DNA from: Pythium myriotylum
Taxonomy: Eukaryota > Oomycota > Peronosporomycetes > Pythiales > Pythiaceae
Length of the DNA stretch: 64,000 nucleotides
Direction: 5' to 3'
NCBI GenBank assembly: GCA_023091665.1
Contig: JALJCQ010000009.1
Span: forward strand, 3,162,001 to 3,226,000
In this document: in pieces, positions 17,994 to 27,483 of the stretch
Layout of the letters: every line of letters begins with the position of its first letter
Numbering within the stretch: the stretch's first letter is position 1
Position numbers and translations under genes: made by a program
Notes under the pieces: model-generated
What the model saw: only the letters and a program-made list of their open reading frames with translations
What the model was told of the DNA's origin: nothing
Databases searched by the model: none

Positions 17994-20900
17994 TCACTCT
18001 TCAAAACGCATCTTGCGAGTGGCGTCTCCTTCGTCCACGTATAATAAAAGCGTCATGGCGATGGCCTCGAGGTGGAGCTGCATCTCCATCTCCGTTTCGA
18101 CCGCGAACTCCTTGATGAGCTCGATGCTATCCGCATACACGAGGCCCCAGCTCTCGCTCGTCGAAGGATCCCGAGCTTGGAACGTCACAGTGTCTTCTTG
18201 AAGGTCCACAGAGACCTCACAGTCCACGACGTCATCGCCCGAGTCCGTGGCATCCGCCGTCAGTGAGACGATGCCCAGCGTCGCACGGTAAATACAACGA
18301 TCGAAATGGATTTCTCCTGTCATTCTGGCGATTTCAATCCGGGAGCAGATCGCATTGAGCACGACACCCCACGGGGCTTTGTCCTTGACCAGCATGCGTC
18401 GCTCGCGGCGGTTTGTTTCGAGCTCGTGGAGCAGCTGTCGGCGTTTCTTCTCGTTCTTCTTGAGCCTCTTGAGCGTCGCAAGCGTACGGCGTGTCGCCTC
18501 GTAGCTTTGATCCAGCTCCTTCAAGCGCTGGAACGACGGCGACGAGGAAACTCGCAGCGTTGGGATCTCCAACACGGCTTCGTGGCGAGACTTGGCGAAC
18601 GAGATAAGTTCCAAACGCGTGAGGCGCACCGAGAGCGTCTTGCTGCTCTCGGAATCGTACAAGAGCAAAAGGAACCATTCTGAAACGACCTCTGGAACTT
18701 GAACGTCGTCGTCGTTCTCCTCTTCACTACTCTCTTGCGGTACAGGCGCTAGCTCAGAGAACAACGAGAATCGATACCGCCGCCCTCCGATCCGACAGGC
18801 TCCACCCGCGAGACTCACAGCGTCGCCTCGGATCTCGGCACGATGGAGCCGCGTGCGCTGGTGGATCCCTCGCGGCTCGCTTGCTTTCGGCGGGGACTTC
18901 CTCTCCCGTGGATCGAACCACAGTGGCTGCGTCATCGTCACGGCTCGCTGGGTCAGCGCCTCGATCGCCTTGTCGAACTTGGTCTGTGCCTTCTCTCTCT
19001 CCATAACATCGTGCTCTTTAGCGAGTTCGAGCTCGCGCTTACAGGCAGCCACACGGGCTTGGAGGGCCTTGCTCTCTTCCTTGATGGTCTTGCGTGCCGC
19101 CTTGTGGTTGCGCCTCGCGTCGTTCTTCTCCGCTTTAGACGTGTCGTCCGCGAGCGCAGTGACAGCCAATCCTTTGCCGCTATTGATGTCCTCGATCAGC
19201 TCCTTCAGCTCGGCATCTCTTGCCTTGAGCGTTGCGAGCGTGGCTTCAGCTGTCGCTATCTCCTCGCGCAGCGTTGTCGTCTTGGTTGAGGTCTCACCGT
19301 CCAGTTCGCGAAGCTCTCGCTCAAGTGTAAGCTGCAATTCTTGCTGGCCATCCTTCTTGTACTTAGCCACGACGACGTCCTTCTTCGCGTCGACGTCCGC
19401 TGGACGCGGCAACGGTAGCCACTCACCCAGCGCCCCCATTCGGTCGTCTCGGATCGCAAGGGCTACGCGGTATTGCTCGTGCTCGTCGCCAGCCTTGGCT
19501 CGCGCGCCTCGAAGGAAGAGTCGAGGGATCAATGCTGCGGCGATCTGTTTCTTCTGGTCGGGTGACCACTTGTGCGGGAGTGAGAACACACGGCTCAGTG
19601 ACGCGGCTTCGCCCACGCCCACCGAGATCGTCAGCGTGCGCGAGCTCCGGGGATGGTACGCGACCACGAGGAAGCTGCGCACTTGAGTCGGGTAGTGGTA
19701 GATCGAGATGAGGAACTCGTGGCCGCTCACGCGCGTGTGCTGAAGCACGACACGGTAGCGAGCCCGACGCGGGAGCTTCATCAACAGCGCCAGCAGCCTC
19801 AGGCGTTCCTGCTCCTCGGCGCGGAGCCGTTCTTCACGCTCGAGCCGGCGACGCGCAGCCTCGTTCATACGCTCGTCCGGAGAGATGCAGAGGGTCGGGG
19901 CGAGCGAGGGCGCCATGCGTGGAGTCTCTTCACCAGCTACAGGCTCTACTTTGCCATCGATCGACGGCTTGTCGTCCTCGGGATACTTGAAATACAGAAG
20001 CGAGACGACCTTGCTTAGTAACATCTGCTTCTTGCCGGCCGCGAGTAGATCCGGATGGGCTTCAAAGACCCACTCGAGATCAGCGAGTGAGACCCGCAGC
20101 GACGCTGTGCGGCTCGTTGAAGGATCGTACGTGTCGATGCGAAGGAACCGCGCCTGGCCCTGGCGGTCTGCGAGCCCTTCGCTGTACAAACGTCCGTAGA
20201 GACCGATCCCGTAGATCGTGACGATACAATACGTTCGCGAGATCATGGCGCCTTGGCTGCGGAGCAAGACCTCTCCAGGCAACGACGGATCACGAGGGCT
20301 CACTGAAGCAGTCGACGTTTCAGTGCTCGCTCCTGGCGGCACCATCTGCCAGTTGCGACTGGAGCTGCTCTTGATCTGAAGTCGCTGCGAGTCGAGCTTG
20401 CGCCACGTACCTTTGCGGACGTTTGTGGGTCCGCTGGTCATCTTGTTGAGCTTCGCAGCGTCACGACGAGAGCCGAAAGCCGACAGAATCATGTCGAGCT
20501 CGTCGTCTCGCCACTTCTTATCGCGATCGCGCAGTGGCTCTTTCCACTTCTCGACCTCCAGCGACGGCACATAACGGTAGTGGAGCGAGTGGCACGGCAT
20601 GAGCGCGATTTCGTCTTCCTCAAACACCTTTCGCGGCACGGCGATGAGCTGAAGTGGAGACGCGCGAAGAGTCTTGGGCGGGCTCGCTTCTTGAAGTCGA
20701 AGGATCTCCTCGATCCCAACGACGGGTTCACCATGAGGATTCAAGAACAGCTTCTTTCGCTCGAGCACCTGAACATGTAGCGGTGGCAATTGATGGGGCA
20801 TCGTTGTGCCAGTCAACGGTGTTGGGGATGGTAGCGAGAGTAAAGTGGGTTCTTCCTCGTTCATGCGGCTCGAGTGCTGTGGCGACTCGAGCGGTGTGAG

Positions 20901-21065
20901 GGACGTCGGCTGCTTGCGCTTGCGTCGAACGGCAGCCTTGAGCGCATCGAAGCGATCGATCGGTTCTCGTAGAGAGCGAGGCGAGTGGATCGTTTTACCG
21001 TCTTCATCACGATCGGAGGCGGCCACCAGACGGCGATACGCGTCGAATGTGATCACCGAGTCCAT
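17994..21065 (-). CDS. Large protein with four internal repeat domains (1023 residues), function unknown
   Basis: Single-exon gene. Start MDSVITFDAYRRL at 21065 is the first ATG of the frame. The N-terminal 250 residues are polar and basic. Four units of about 100-150 residues share a beta-rich core: an aromatic-rich strand pair (IVTIYGIGLYGRLYSEG; YRVVLQHTRVSGHEFLISIY; RRYRFSLFSELA; FDRCIYRATLGIV) followed by a YDPSTSRTASLRVSLADLE-type strand with S/T-S-x-T-L motif (AYHPRSSRTLTISV; YDSESSKTLSVRLTRLE; RDPSTSESWGL). A coiled-coil with many Glu/Lys lies between units 2 and 3 and another between 3 and 4. No catalytic signature, signal peptide or membrane segment. No family name known to me; possibly a cytoskeletal or ciliary structural protein. 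Confidence 0.7.
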   Translation of the reverse strand: MDSVITFDAYRRLVAASDRDEDGKTIHSPRSLREPIDRFDALKAAVRRKRKQPTSLTPLESPQHSSRMNEEEPTLLSLPSPTPLTGTTMPHQLPPLHVQVLERKKLFLNPHGEPVVGIEEILRLQEASPPKTLRASPLQLIAVPRKVFEEDEIALMPCHSLHYRYVPSLEVEKWKEPLRDRDKKWRDDELDMILSAFGSRRDAAKLNKMTSGPTNVRKGTWRKLDSQRLQIKSSSSRNWQMVPPGASTETSTASVSPRDPSLPGEVLLRSQGAMISRTYCIVTIYGIGLYGRLYSEGLADRQGQARFLRIDTYDPSTSRTASLRVSLADLEWVFEAHPDLLAAGKKQMLLSKVVSLLYFKYPEDDKPSIDGKVEPVAGEETPRMAPSLAPTLCISPDERMNEAARRRLEREERLRAEEQERLRLLALLMKLPRRARYRVVLQHTRVSGHEFLISIYHYPTQVRSFLVVAYHPRSSRTLTISVGVGEAASLSRVFSLPHKWSPDQKKQIAAALIPRLFLRGARAKAGDEHEQYRVALAIRDDRMGALGEWLPLPRPADVDAKKDVVVAKYKKDGQQELQLTLERELRELDGETSTKTTTLREEIATAEATLATLKARDAELKELIEDINSGKGLAVTALADDTSKAEKNDARRNHKAARKTIKEESKALQARVAACKRELELAKEHDVMEREKAQTKFDKAIEALTQRAVTMTQPLWFDPRERKSPPKASEPRGIHQRTRLHRAEIRGDAVSLAGGACRIGGRRYRFSLFSELAPVPQESSEEENDDDVQVPEVVSEWFLLLLYDSESSKTLSVRLTRLELISFAKSRHEAVLEIPTLRVSSSPSFQRLKELDQSYEATRRTLATLKRLKKNEKKRRQLLHELETNRRERRMLVKDKAPWGVVLNAICSRIEIARMTGEIHFDRCIYRATLGIVSLTADATDSGDDVVDCEVSVDLQEDTVTFQARDPSTSESWGLVYADSIELIKEFAVETEMEMQLHLEAIAMTLLLYVDEGDATRKMRFEE

Positions 21066-21561
21066 GGGGGCGACTCACATCACCACAAAGCCAACGGCTC
21101 TCCCTTCCATTCGTGTTTATCGCCGTGCAAGGCTGGTAAACTTAGCAACGGCGATTTGGAGTAATCGCCGCCCATCGGTAAACGACCAAAATAGCCACTT
21201 GCACATAAAAAGAACCAGCGCGTTCTTGCCCCTCGAGATGGCTACCCCGCCCCCAACCCGACAATGGCCGTGCGATTGTGGTGCCTTCAGCTCTGCTGGC
21301 CACTCCACTGTCTCATGAGACTCTTCGCAATTTTCGCGTCGGCGCGATGGCCATTTTGAGTGACGCGACGGCGGTGGGGCCGAGAGAAGAAGCTCGAGAC
21401 AAAGTGGGTGCGGTGCGATCAGGACTAGATACTGTAGACACGGGCCTTTGCGACAGTTCGCAAGCATGTACAGCCTCCATGTGCTGTTTTAGACTTCGGA
21501 GGTTCGCGACAGAAAGCCCGCGGCCTTCACACGAGAAAAGACAACAGCTGCTCGCGATACA
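21066..21561. other. Divergent intergenic region
   Basis: About 496 bp between head-to-head genes (21065 minus, 21562 plus). Overlapping short frames on both strands look like chance; no repeat or RNA gene seen. Confidence 0.5.
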
Positions 21562-22191
21562 ATGCGCGCCGGCGCGATGCTCATCGCCGCGTGCCTGGTG
21601 ACGGCGTCGATCACGTGGAGCGAACGAACCGACGCACAGACGGCGAGAGCTCCTGTGAGCAGTGATACGTCCATTCCTCTCCTCCCAGCGCACGAGATCC
21701 CAGTGTACAAACCTGGAAATAGCGACGACAACCACGAGAGCGCCAAGCTGGACCCACTCGCGACAGCTGCTAGACTACCGTCTGCAGCACCGACGCCGTG
21801 TCCAACCACTAGCCAGCCTGCAGCCACAACCACGACTCCTGTAACGACCACGACCACAGCGCCTCCACGGTCGACTACGCCAAGACCAGGGACCAGTGCA
21901 CCTTCGCCAACGACGCGGACGACACGGACGACGCGACCGCCCGTCTTGGACTCGAATTTCTTCGTACCAACGCCAACCACAGCGAGCATCGAAGGCAAAG
22001 AGTGCGGAGAGAACTATAAGTACGGTAGTGCTGCCGTGAGCGTGCTTGGCACGGGGACCTTTTGCTCCGAGATGCCCGTGTGCTCGGGTATCGTAAACGG
22101 AAGCTGCCCCGGCGTCCAGCCAGGGCTACCGAAGGCCGCGCGGTGCGCGTTATTACCCGAGAGCGGAACTGTCTATGGGTGTTTGCCTTAA
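21562..22191 (+). CDS. Secreted mucin-like protein with C-terminal six-Cys module
   Basis: Single exon, 209 residues. Signal peptide about residues 1-24 (LIAACLVTASITWS). A Thr/Pro/Ser-rich linker (about 75-130, TTTPVTTTTTAPPRSTTPRP type) is likely heavily O-glycosylated. It is followed by about 65 residues with six cysteines in the order C...GxFC...CSG...CPGxQxGLP...C...VxGCxP. The same Cys pattern is in the protein at 24652-25137. A wall-associated or apoplastic role is plausible. No known effector motif (no RxLR). Confidence 0.72.
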   Translation: MRAGAMLIAACLVTASITWSERTDAQTARAPVSSDTSIPLLPAHEIPVYKPGNSDDNHESAKLDPLATAARLPSAAPTPCPTTSQPAATTTTPVTTTTTAPPRSTTPRPGTSAPSPTTRTTRTTRPPVLDSNFFVPTPTTASIEGKECGENYKYGSAAVSVLGTGTFCSEMPVCSGIVNGSCPGVQPGLPKAARCALLPESGTVYGCLP

Positions 22192-22409
22192 CGAGCCGCA
22201 GTTGGAATCAATACTAGACTATTTTGCACAGCGTACGCATTGACATGGCTTGCATTTGTCTCCTGTGTGTGTATGGTGAAGACGCTCCTCAATGTGCAGC
22301 TCCCTCCATATGTCAAAGTACTAACCGATCTTATGACTCCAACAAGAATATATCACGTGATCTGGTCGCGATCTCTCCGTCAGCTGCGTGGATCTAAGGT
22401 CTTCATCTC

Positions 22410-24578
22410 ATGCCGCCGTCGCGCGGAGGCTCAGTGCGCGGACCACAGGCGCTGGGTCAGTATGAGGTCGCACTGTCAAGAACCCAGTATACTCTGGTCT
22501 GGACGGCCATCGCGGTGCTGTACTTTCTCAACGGCCTGTTTTGCTCGATGTACGCGTTCTTCTACTACGTCGCGACGGTCTTCAAGGGCGGCTACTACGT
22601 CGATTTCCTCAACGGTACGCCGCGCAGCAAGATGCCGCTCGTCATCGGGGCCTACGCATTCGCCGCGCTGATCTACTGGTCGCGACTCACCAACATGCTC
22701 ACGCTGACCGTCCGACGACGAGCCTTGTCTCTCTCTATGGTGTCTCCTTCGGGCGGCTCCAGGCGAAGCAGGAGGCGGGTCTCAGCTAAGACCCTGACAC
22801 CGATCCAGCGGGTCCATCGCAACATCTCGCTTGCGTGGGAGTATTTGCGCCGAGGATGGAGTCTGCTTTGGTCGGCTGACGGTCTCATTAGCGTCGACGG
22901 ACCGCTCTACGAGCTCCTGCTTATGACCCGTGAGCTCGTCGAGGTCGCGTTGCAGACGTACCAGGTTGAGAAGGCAAGCGCGTTGATTCTCCAGCCCTGG
23001 ATCAATCGCGTCTTTGTGGGCTGCCTCGTGCTTAATTGCTGGGTTTCACCTGCCATCCACACTCTCACCGCGAGATTCTCGCGCCAGCCACAGCGCCGAT
23101 GGCTCTACCTCTGGGCCGACGTCATCCTGGATTTCGTCGCTGGCCTCGTGATCCCATTGCTCATCTTGCTTAACTTGCTCGGGCTTCTTTGGCGTCCACA
23201 GCAAGTCAAGACTTTTGTCTTCGACGCGCCGTTCGACGACGTCGTGCTCATGGACATGATTCTCAGCTCCAAGCAGCTCTTCGTCGCCAACGGACTCGAT
23301 TTCGCCTCCAAGATGCTGCCCATCTACTCTATGGGCAAGTACCTCGACACGATTCGGCGCCTCGCACGGTGCGAGAACGATCCTCCAAGTCGAGCATCAA
23401 GCAACAACAGACCGCCGTCCAACGCCGATGAACAGGGCCCTCGACGATCGCAGCTTCCCATTCTTAAGTCCGCCAGTGTACGCCCGATGAGCGGTTTCTC
23501 GGTGGCTTCTCCCCAGCGCCATGCCCAGGTTCGTCGCCATTTACCGCTCGTGCACCGCGTGTGCTCAGCGGGCCACTGGTTGCTGCTTGTTTGGGGACTC
23601 GCCATTGTGGCGTTCCACATCTCTGCCGAGATCTTGAGCTCTTCAGCTGATGAGACCATCCACGTCGGTTGCAAGGCCGCAGTGCGTCCGTGGTTCGAGC
23701 GTCGATTCGCCTGCTCGGTCATGGAGATCAACTGCTTCCGGCGAACGATCCAGGGCTCAGCACACGAGATCGACGCCGCTCTCGCCAAACTGTCGCCTTC
23801 CGCGATCGTGTCGCTGATCATCACCCACTGTCCGGCCTTTGAGATGCCTGCTCGCATCCAAACCTTGACCAATCTCGTCGGCTTGGAACTCACCAACGTC
23901 TCGGTCGTCGCGTGGGACGCCAGTGCTGCGCTGAGAAGCCCACGGCACGACTCCATGGCATTTCTCTCCCTCGTGCGCACAAACCTCTCGCAGATCCCAG
24001 AAGGCCTCCGCTCTGAGTTCTTCCCGAAAAACCTGCGGTCAATCCAGATCTCAGTCTCCAAGATCTCGTCGCTTCCAAACGACCTCCATCTTCAATGGCG
24101 ACGCTTGCTGAATGTGTACATCGAACACTCGCAGTTGACGCAGGTGCCGACAACCATTGCCCTGATGGAAGTCGACCGCCTCTCGTTGCTCGGAAATCGC
24201 ATCGCGTCAATTCCCGACGATCTCCTCTGTGAGAACGAGTTTGGCGTGCTCTCGATGGCCAACAACCCCATGCTCACGGCTCTCCCGATGTGTGTTGGCT
24301 CGCTGCGATCCCTGCAGACGCTCGTGCTGGACGGCACGAATATGACTTCGCTTCCGCCCTGGCTACCCAACCACGGCTCCTCACACACAATCACACTTTC
24401 CATCGGCCGCACGCCTCTGTGCCAGGCCGCGCTCAACGAGTCCCGCGGGAACTTGTCTGAAGCCGAAGAGTCGATCGCAAACGGCACGGGACTACTGAAG
24501 ATCTCCTGTCACGACCGCCCAGACGAAGAGATCGAGGCCTACGCACTCACACAGAACAAGAGAGACCGGGTCCTGTGA
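22410..24578 (+). CDS. Multi-pass membrane protein with C-terminal leucine-rich repeats
   Basis: Single exon, 722 residues. The first 270 residues contain several hydrophobic segments (TLVWTAIAVLYFLNGLFC, IGAYAFAALIYWS, VILDFVAGLVIPLLILLNLLGLLW). A basic Ser/Pro-rich loop and one more membrane segment (WLLLVWGLAIVAFHISAEIL, about 395-415) follow. The last 260 residues read as LRR units of plant/SDS22-like spacing (LTNLVGLELTNVSVVAWD, LLNVYIEHSQLTQVP, VDRLSLLGNRIASIPDDL, LQTLVLDGTNMTSLPPWL). A Cys pair brackets the LRR region. The topology fits a surface receptor-like protein with external LRRs; no kinase domain is present. Such LRR membrane proteins are numerous in oomycetes; ligand unknown. 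Confidence 0.75.
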   Translation: MPPSRGGSVRGPQALGQYEVALSRTQYTLVWTAIAVLYFLNGLFCSMYAFFYYVATVFKGGYYVDFLNGTPRSKMPLVIGAYAFAALIYWSRLTNMLTLTVRRRALSLSMVSPSGGSRRSRRRVSAKTLTPIQRVHRNISLAWEYLRRGWSLLWSADGLISVDGPLYELLLMTRELVEVALQTYQVEKASALILQPWINRVFVGCLVLNCWVSPAIHTLTARFSRQPQRRWLYLWADVILDFVAGLVIPLLILLNLLGLLWRPQQVKTFVFDAPFDDVVLMDMILSSKQLFVANGLDFASKMLPIYSMGKYLDTIRRLARCENDPPSRASSNNRPPSNADEQGPRRSQLPILKSASVRPMSGFSVASPQRHAQVRRHLPLVHRVCSAGHWLLLVWGLAIVAFHISAEILSSSADETIHVGCKAAVRPWFERRFACSVMEINCFRRTIQGSAHEIDAALAKLSPSAIVSLIITHCPAFEMPARIQTLTNLVGLELTNVSVVAWDASAALRSPRHDSMAFLSLVRTNLSQIPEGLRSEFFPKNLRSIQISVSKISSLPNDLHLQWRRLLNVYIEHSQLTQVPTTIALMEVDRLSLLGNRIASIPDDLLCENEFGVLSMANNPMLTALPMCVGSLRSLQTLVLDGTNMTSLPPWLPNHGSSHTITLSIGRTPLCQAALNESRGNLSEAEESIANGTGLLKISCHDRPDEEIEAYALTQNKRDRVL

Positions 24579-24651
24579 CGAGAAATCGGCGTGTGTATGG
24601 ATACGGAGAAAGCAAATGCAAAGAACGAACGTAAGTGTATCTGTAAGATCT

Positions 24652-25137
24652 CTATGCGCTACCTGAGCCGCTTTGGCTCTCGTCGTTGCCGCGGTCGAGG
24701 TCGCCGTAGTCGGGCACTTCGCCGTAGGGCATGCCGGGCTTGCAACCGAAGACGCCCGTGATGACACGCCCGCAGTACGAGCCATGCGGCAGACCGGTCT
24801 GGCGGCCAGGGCACTTGCCCCACGCGCGGTCGCCGCTGCAGCCTTCGCCCTTCTTCACGCAGAAGACGCCTTCGACGCCTTCGACGCTCATCTCGTCTTG
24901 GGTCTCGTCACAGAGCGATTCGTAGATCGTGATCTTGTTGGGCGTCGGCGACGGCGTCTCAGTTGTCGCTTCGTTAGCGAAGGAGCCGCCCGAGCTCGAT
25001 TCCCAGTCGGCAGCCGCGGAGGACTCGGTCGCGTTCACATCCATCGCGACGAGCAAGGCTTGAGGGTCGGCAGCCGCGGGGCTGACGGCGTAGAGCATCG
25101 TGGACGCGATGAGAGCAACGAAAGAGAGGAATTGCAT
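24652..25137 (-). CDS. Secreted protein with six-Cys module (paralogue of 21562)
   Basis: The frame opens at 25260, but the ATG at 25137 gives the signal peptide FLSFVALIASTMLYAVSPAAA directly, so it is preferred; 161 residues result. A short Thr/Pro linker (TTETPSPTPN) leads into the Cys module: C...GVFC...CSG...CPGxQTGLP...YC...VFGCKPG, the same order as in the protein at 21562. The tail is Asp/Gly/Ser-rich. The two genes face each other across the LRR membrane gene, which suggests a duplicated pair. Function unknown; extracellular. Confidence 0.72.
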   Translation of the reverse strand: MQFLSFVALIASTMLYAVSPAAADPQALLVAMDVNATESSAAADWESSSGGSFANEATTETPSPTPNKITIYESLCDETQDEMSVEGVEGVFCVKKGEGCSGDRAWGKCPGRQTGLPHGSYCGRVITGVFGCKPGMPYGEVPDYGDLDRGNDESQSGSGSA

Positions 25138-25988
25138 GGTGAGGAAGGAGGAGAAGGATCGAGGAAGTGGCTGTTTGCTGAGGAGCGAGCGCGTTTTCGA
25201 GTGAGTGAGGGCCATGTACGGGCTCGCAGGCGGCGTCCGACGAGCAAAACGGATCGGCACGAGTGGAAATTTTCGAAGGGCGCGACGAAGAGGTCCGTTA
25301 TTAGCGGCTGCGACGTGATGGTTAAAGATATCTCATGCGATCATACACTGTCGAGGAGGCCAGTTAGCGTCAAAGGCGAGTGGTTTCCACTTCGTGGAAA
25401 TGGCCACGCGAAAAGCCGTTCGGATTTCCGAGCCCCCGGGCAACTGACAACAAAAAGAGGCCGCATTCTCTTGATCTTCTTTTGGATGAAGCTGGGCGGG
25501 GTTGTCTCCAGGACTGAACCGAGCTATGTATGGAGAAAGAGATCTTGATCGCGCTGGGACATTTGGTGAGAGAGGAAGAGAGAGAGAGAGATGCGAGCTG
25601 AAGGGACGGACCCACTCCTGCGCTTCCCTCTCACCGTCGCAACCAAGGTGCTGGAACAGCGCCACGCATATTAGGTGACCTCTTCCTCGGCGAAACGGCA
25701 TCTGAGAAAAAGCGAACAATAAACTCTTCAGTGTCGGACCTTGTATGGGTGAACGGCAGGCGCCTCTTGCTTTAGTCAGTCCTCCCCCTTCAAGAATGGC
25801 CCTAGTCGATGGCCAAAGTGACCGAGCGGGAACCAATTGGAACATTAAAGCATCGCGCGTTTTCGTTACAGTACAATGTAAACCCCCTCGAATGCCCCTT
25901 GGGCTTGCCGACTGAAAATGGCCCGTCGTGAACGTTCCACCCGAGAGATTCGCGGGGGAAACACACCGACGAATCTGCCAACTTCCAA
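25138..25988. other. Intergenic, 850 bp
   Basis: Promoter side of the Cys-rich gene and 3' side of CDT1. It contains a purine-rich GA microsatellite at about 25575-25592. Short frames on both strands show no family likeness and no gene is called. Confidence 0.5.
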
Positions 25989-27117
25989 TTAGATCATAGT
26001 CGCGATGGCCTTTCGTAGCGACGCCTTGACAGCGTTGTACTTCTGGGCCTTGGCCACTTTAACGTATTCCTTCCCGTCGTTGTAGAAGACCGTGATCCAA
26101 AACGGCACCATGCTTTCAAGCAAATGGATCTGCTCTTCGATCTGGTCGCGGATCGGCGCCTTTGTCAGAAGCTGGCGAGCCATCTCTTTGAGTGGGAACA
26201 CGTGCTTGCGCTGCACCAGCACGAGCGATTGCACCTGGTCGCTGAGCTGTGGCAGCGTCGTGTAGAGTCGTTGCTTCTGGGCGGCGTCGGTCCGCTCCGA
26301 CGCCTTCTTGCTCTTCTGCTCGGAGCGCCGCACTTTGTCAATCAGCCACTTGGGCAGCGTCTGTAGATCCTCGGGCACTGGCGCTGCGAGCGCCTCTTTC
26401 AGTTCGCTCGAGCTCACGGCCATCTCCGTCTTCTTGGCGATCTCCTTGAGCCGTTGATGGGCCTGCTGCTCCGCCGACACGATATCCAACTCCGGCAGCT
26501 CTGCCTTACCAATCTCGATCTCTTCGAGCTTGGCAGCCACGTCCTCGTCACTGAGCGACGGGTTCTCGGCCTTGATCTTGGCGACGCGCTCCTCGATAAA
26601 CTCGTTCACTCGCTTCGTGAAGGCGTCGATCCGATCCGTGAGCGTCTCGGTCGGCGGCGTAGCCGCTACTTTCTCATCGTCTTCGTTCTCCGCATCGTCT
26701 CTCTCGGGCGCTGGCGTGAGCCGCTGGCGACGCAGCAGCAGCACGGGCTCGTCCGCGTCGCGGTCGTCGCGGTCGCCGTTCGCAGCGCGCGCGCGCTTCC
26801 GCGACGGCGGGCGCTTCGACCAGCTCACGACGTACGCGGCCGGCGCCATCCACATCATCTGCTGCAAATGCTCTTTCGTGAGCGTGCTAGGAAAAGAGCC
26901 AAAACATGAGTTGTTGTTTTTTTTGGTATACATGCATTCGACCCCGTGAGGAGCTACGCCGGTACCTCTGCGCCGAGCTCTCGACCGCGAGCTTGACGGC
27001 CGCCCAGTCGGCCGCGCGCTGGTAGAGCGCCAGCGAGCTCAGCGCGAACTCGACCGACGCGAAGAGCGCGCGCAGCTGCCGCAGCGACGCCGGCGCGCGA
27101 GCGTCCAGCGAGCTCAT
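25989..27117 (-). CDS. CDT1: DNA replication licensing factor CDT1, two exons
   Basis: Exons 27117-26966 and 26886-25989 (79-bp GT-AG intron) give 349 residues. The central winged-helix part begins with FALSSLALYQRAADWAAVKLAV and TLTKEHLQQMMWMAPAAYVVSW, equivalent to the 'xxxLxQMKxVYPxAY' segment of CDT1. After an acidic/basic linker comes a helical stretch with ELPELDI in the position of the human DIEPAALP-type segment. The C-terminal winged helix that binds MCM is LPQLSDQVQSLVLVQRKHVF to MVPFWITVFYNDGKEYVKV. CDT1 brings MCM2-7 to origins in G1. The start codon lies 18-28 bp from an E2F-like site. Family call rests on motif order; moderately divergent. Confidence 0.85.
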
Positions 27118-27134
27118 TCCTGGTGCTGTGTGGA

Positions 27135-27145
27135 TGGCGCGCGAA
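27135..27145. promoter_or_regulatory. E2F-like site upstream of CDT1
   Basis: TGGCGCGCGAA (reverse TTCGCGCGCCA) resembles the E2F core and sits 18-28 bp before the CDT1 ATG; a CCAAT box in CDT1 orientation lies just beyond, at about 27151-27155. Compare the site before RFC1. Confidence 0.4.
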
Positions 27146-27161
27146 TTATAATTGGGCCAGT

Positions 27162-27175
27162 GGGGGGGGGGGGGG
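27162..27175. repeat. Homopolymer G14
   Basis: Run of 14 G between CDT1 and the small GPI-type protein gene. Confidence 0.9.
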
Positions 27176-27246
27176 ATAAGATGGTAGTACTACTAGTATG
27201 TTGTACGAAGGTAGTAGTAAAGTAGATGTATTAAAACAGTACATAT

Positions 27247-27483
27247 TTACAAAGCAGCAGCGACGGCGGTGAAGACAGCGGCGGCAGCACCGATGGCGAG
27301 CGAGGACGAGTCCGCGGCGGATTTGGGCGGCGCCGTGGTCGTGGCGTTGCTGGTTTTGTTGGAGCTGCGCGCCGGGGCGTCGTTCGAGCCGTACTGGAGA
27401 CGGCGGAGACCGACTTCGGTAGCGGAGACCGAGGTCGAGGCCGTGGCGACGAGAGCAGCGAGAGCGAGAGCGAGGAACTTCAT
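27247..27483 (-). CDS. Small GPI-anchor-type secreted protein, family member A
   Basis: 78 residues from the ATG at 27483, chosen because it gives the family N-terminus MKFLALALAALVA (signal peptide). After cleavage comes EVGLRRLQYGS, then Ser/Asn/Thr-rich sequence with sequons (NKT, NAT). A C-terminal hydrophobic tail after SSS (LAIGAAAAVFTAVAAAL) is typical of a GPI attachment signal. Same plan as 29002-29415 and 30782-31273 but without the long repeats. Probably a cell-wall or surface protein. Confidence 0.65.
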   Translation of the reverse strand: MKFLALALAALVATASTSVSATEVGLRRLQYGSNDAPARSSNKTSNATTTAPPKSAADSSSLAIGAAAAVFTAVAAAL

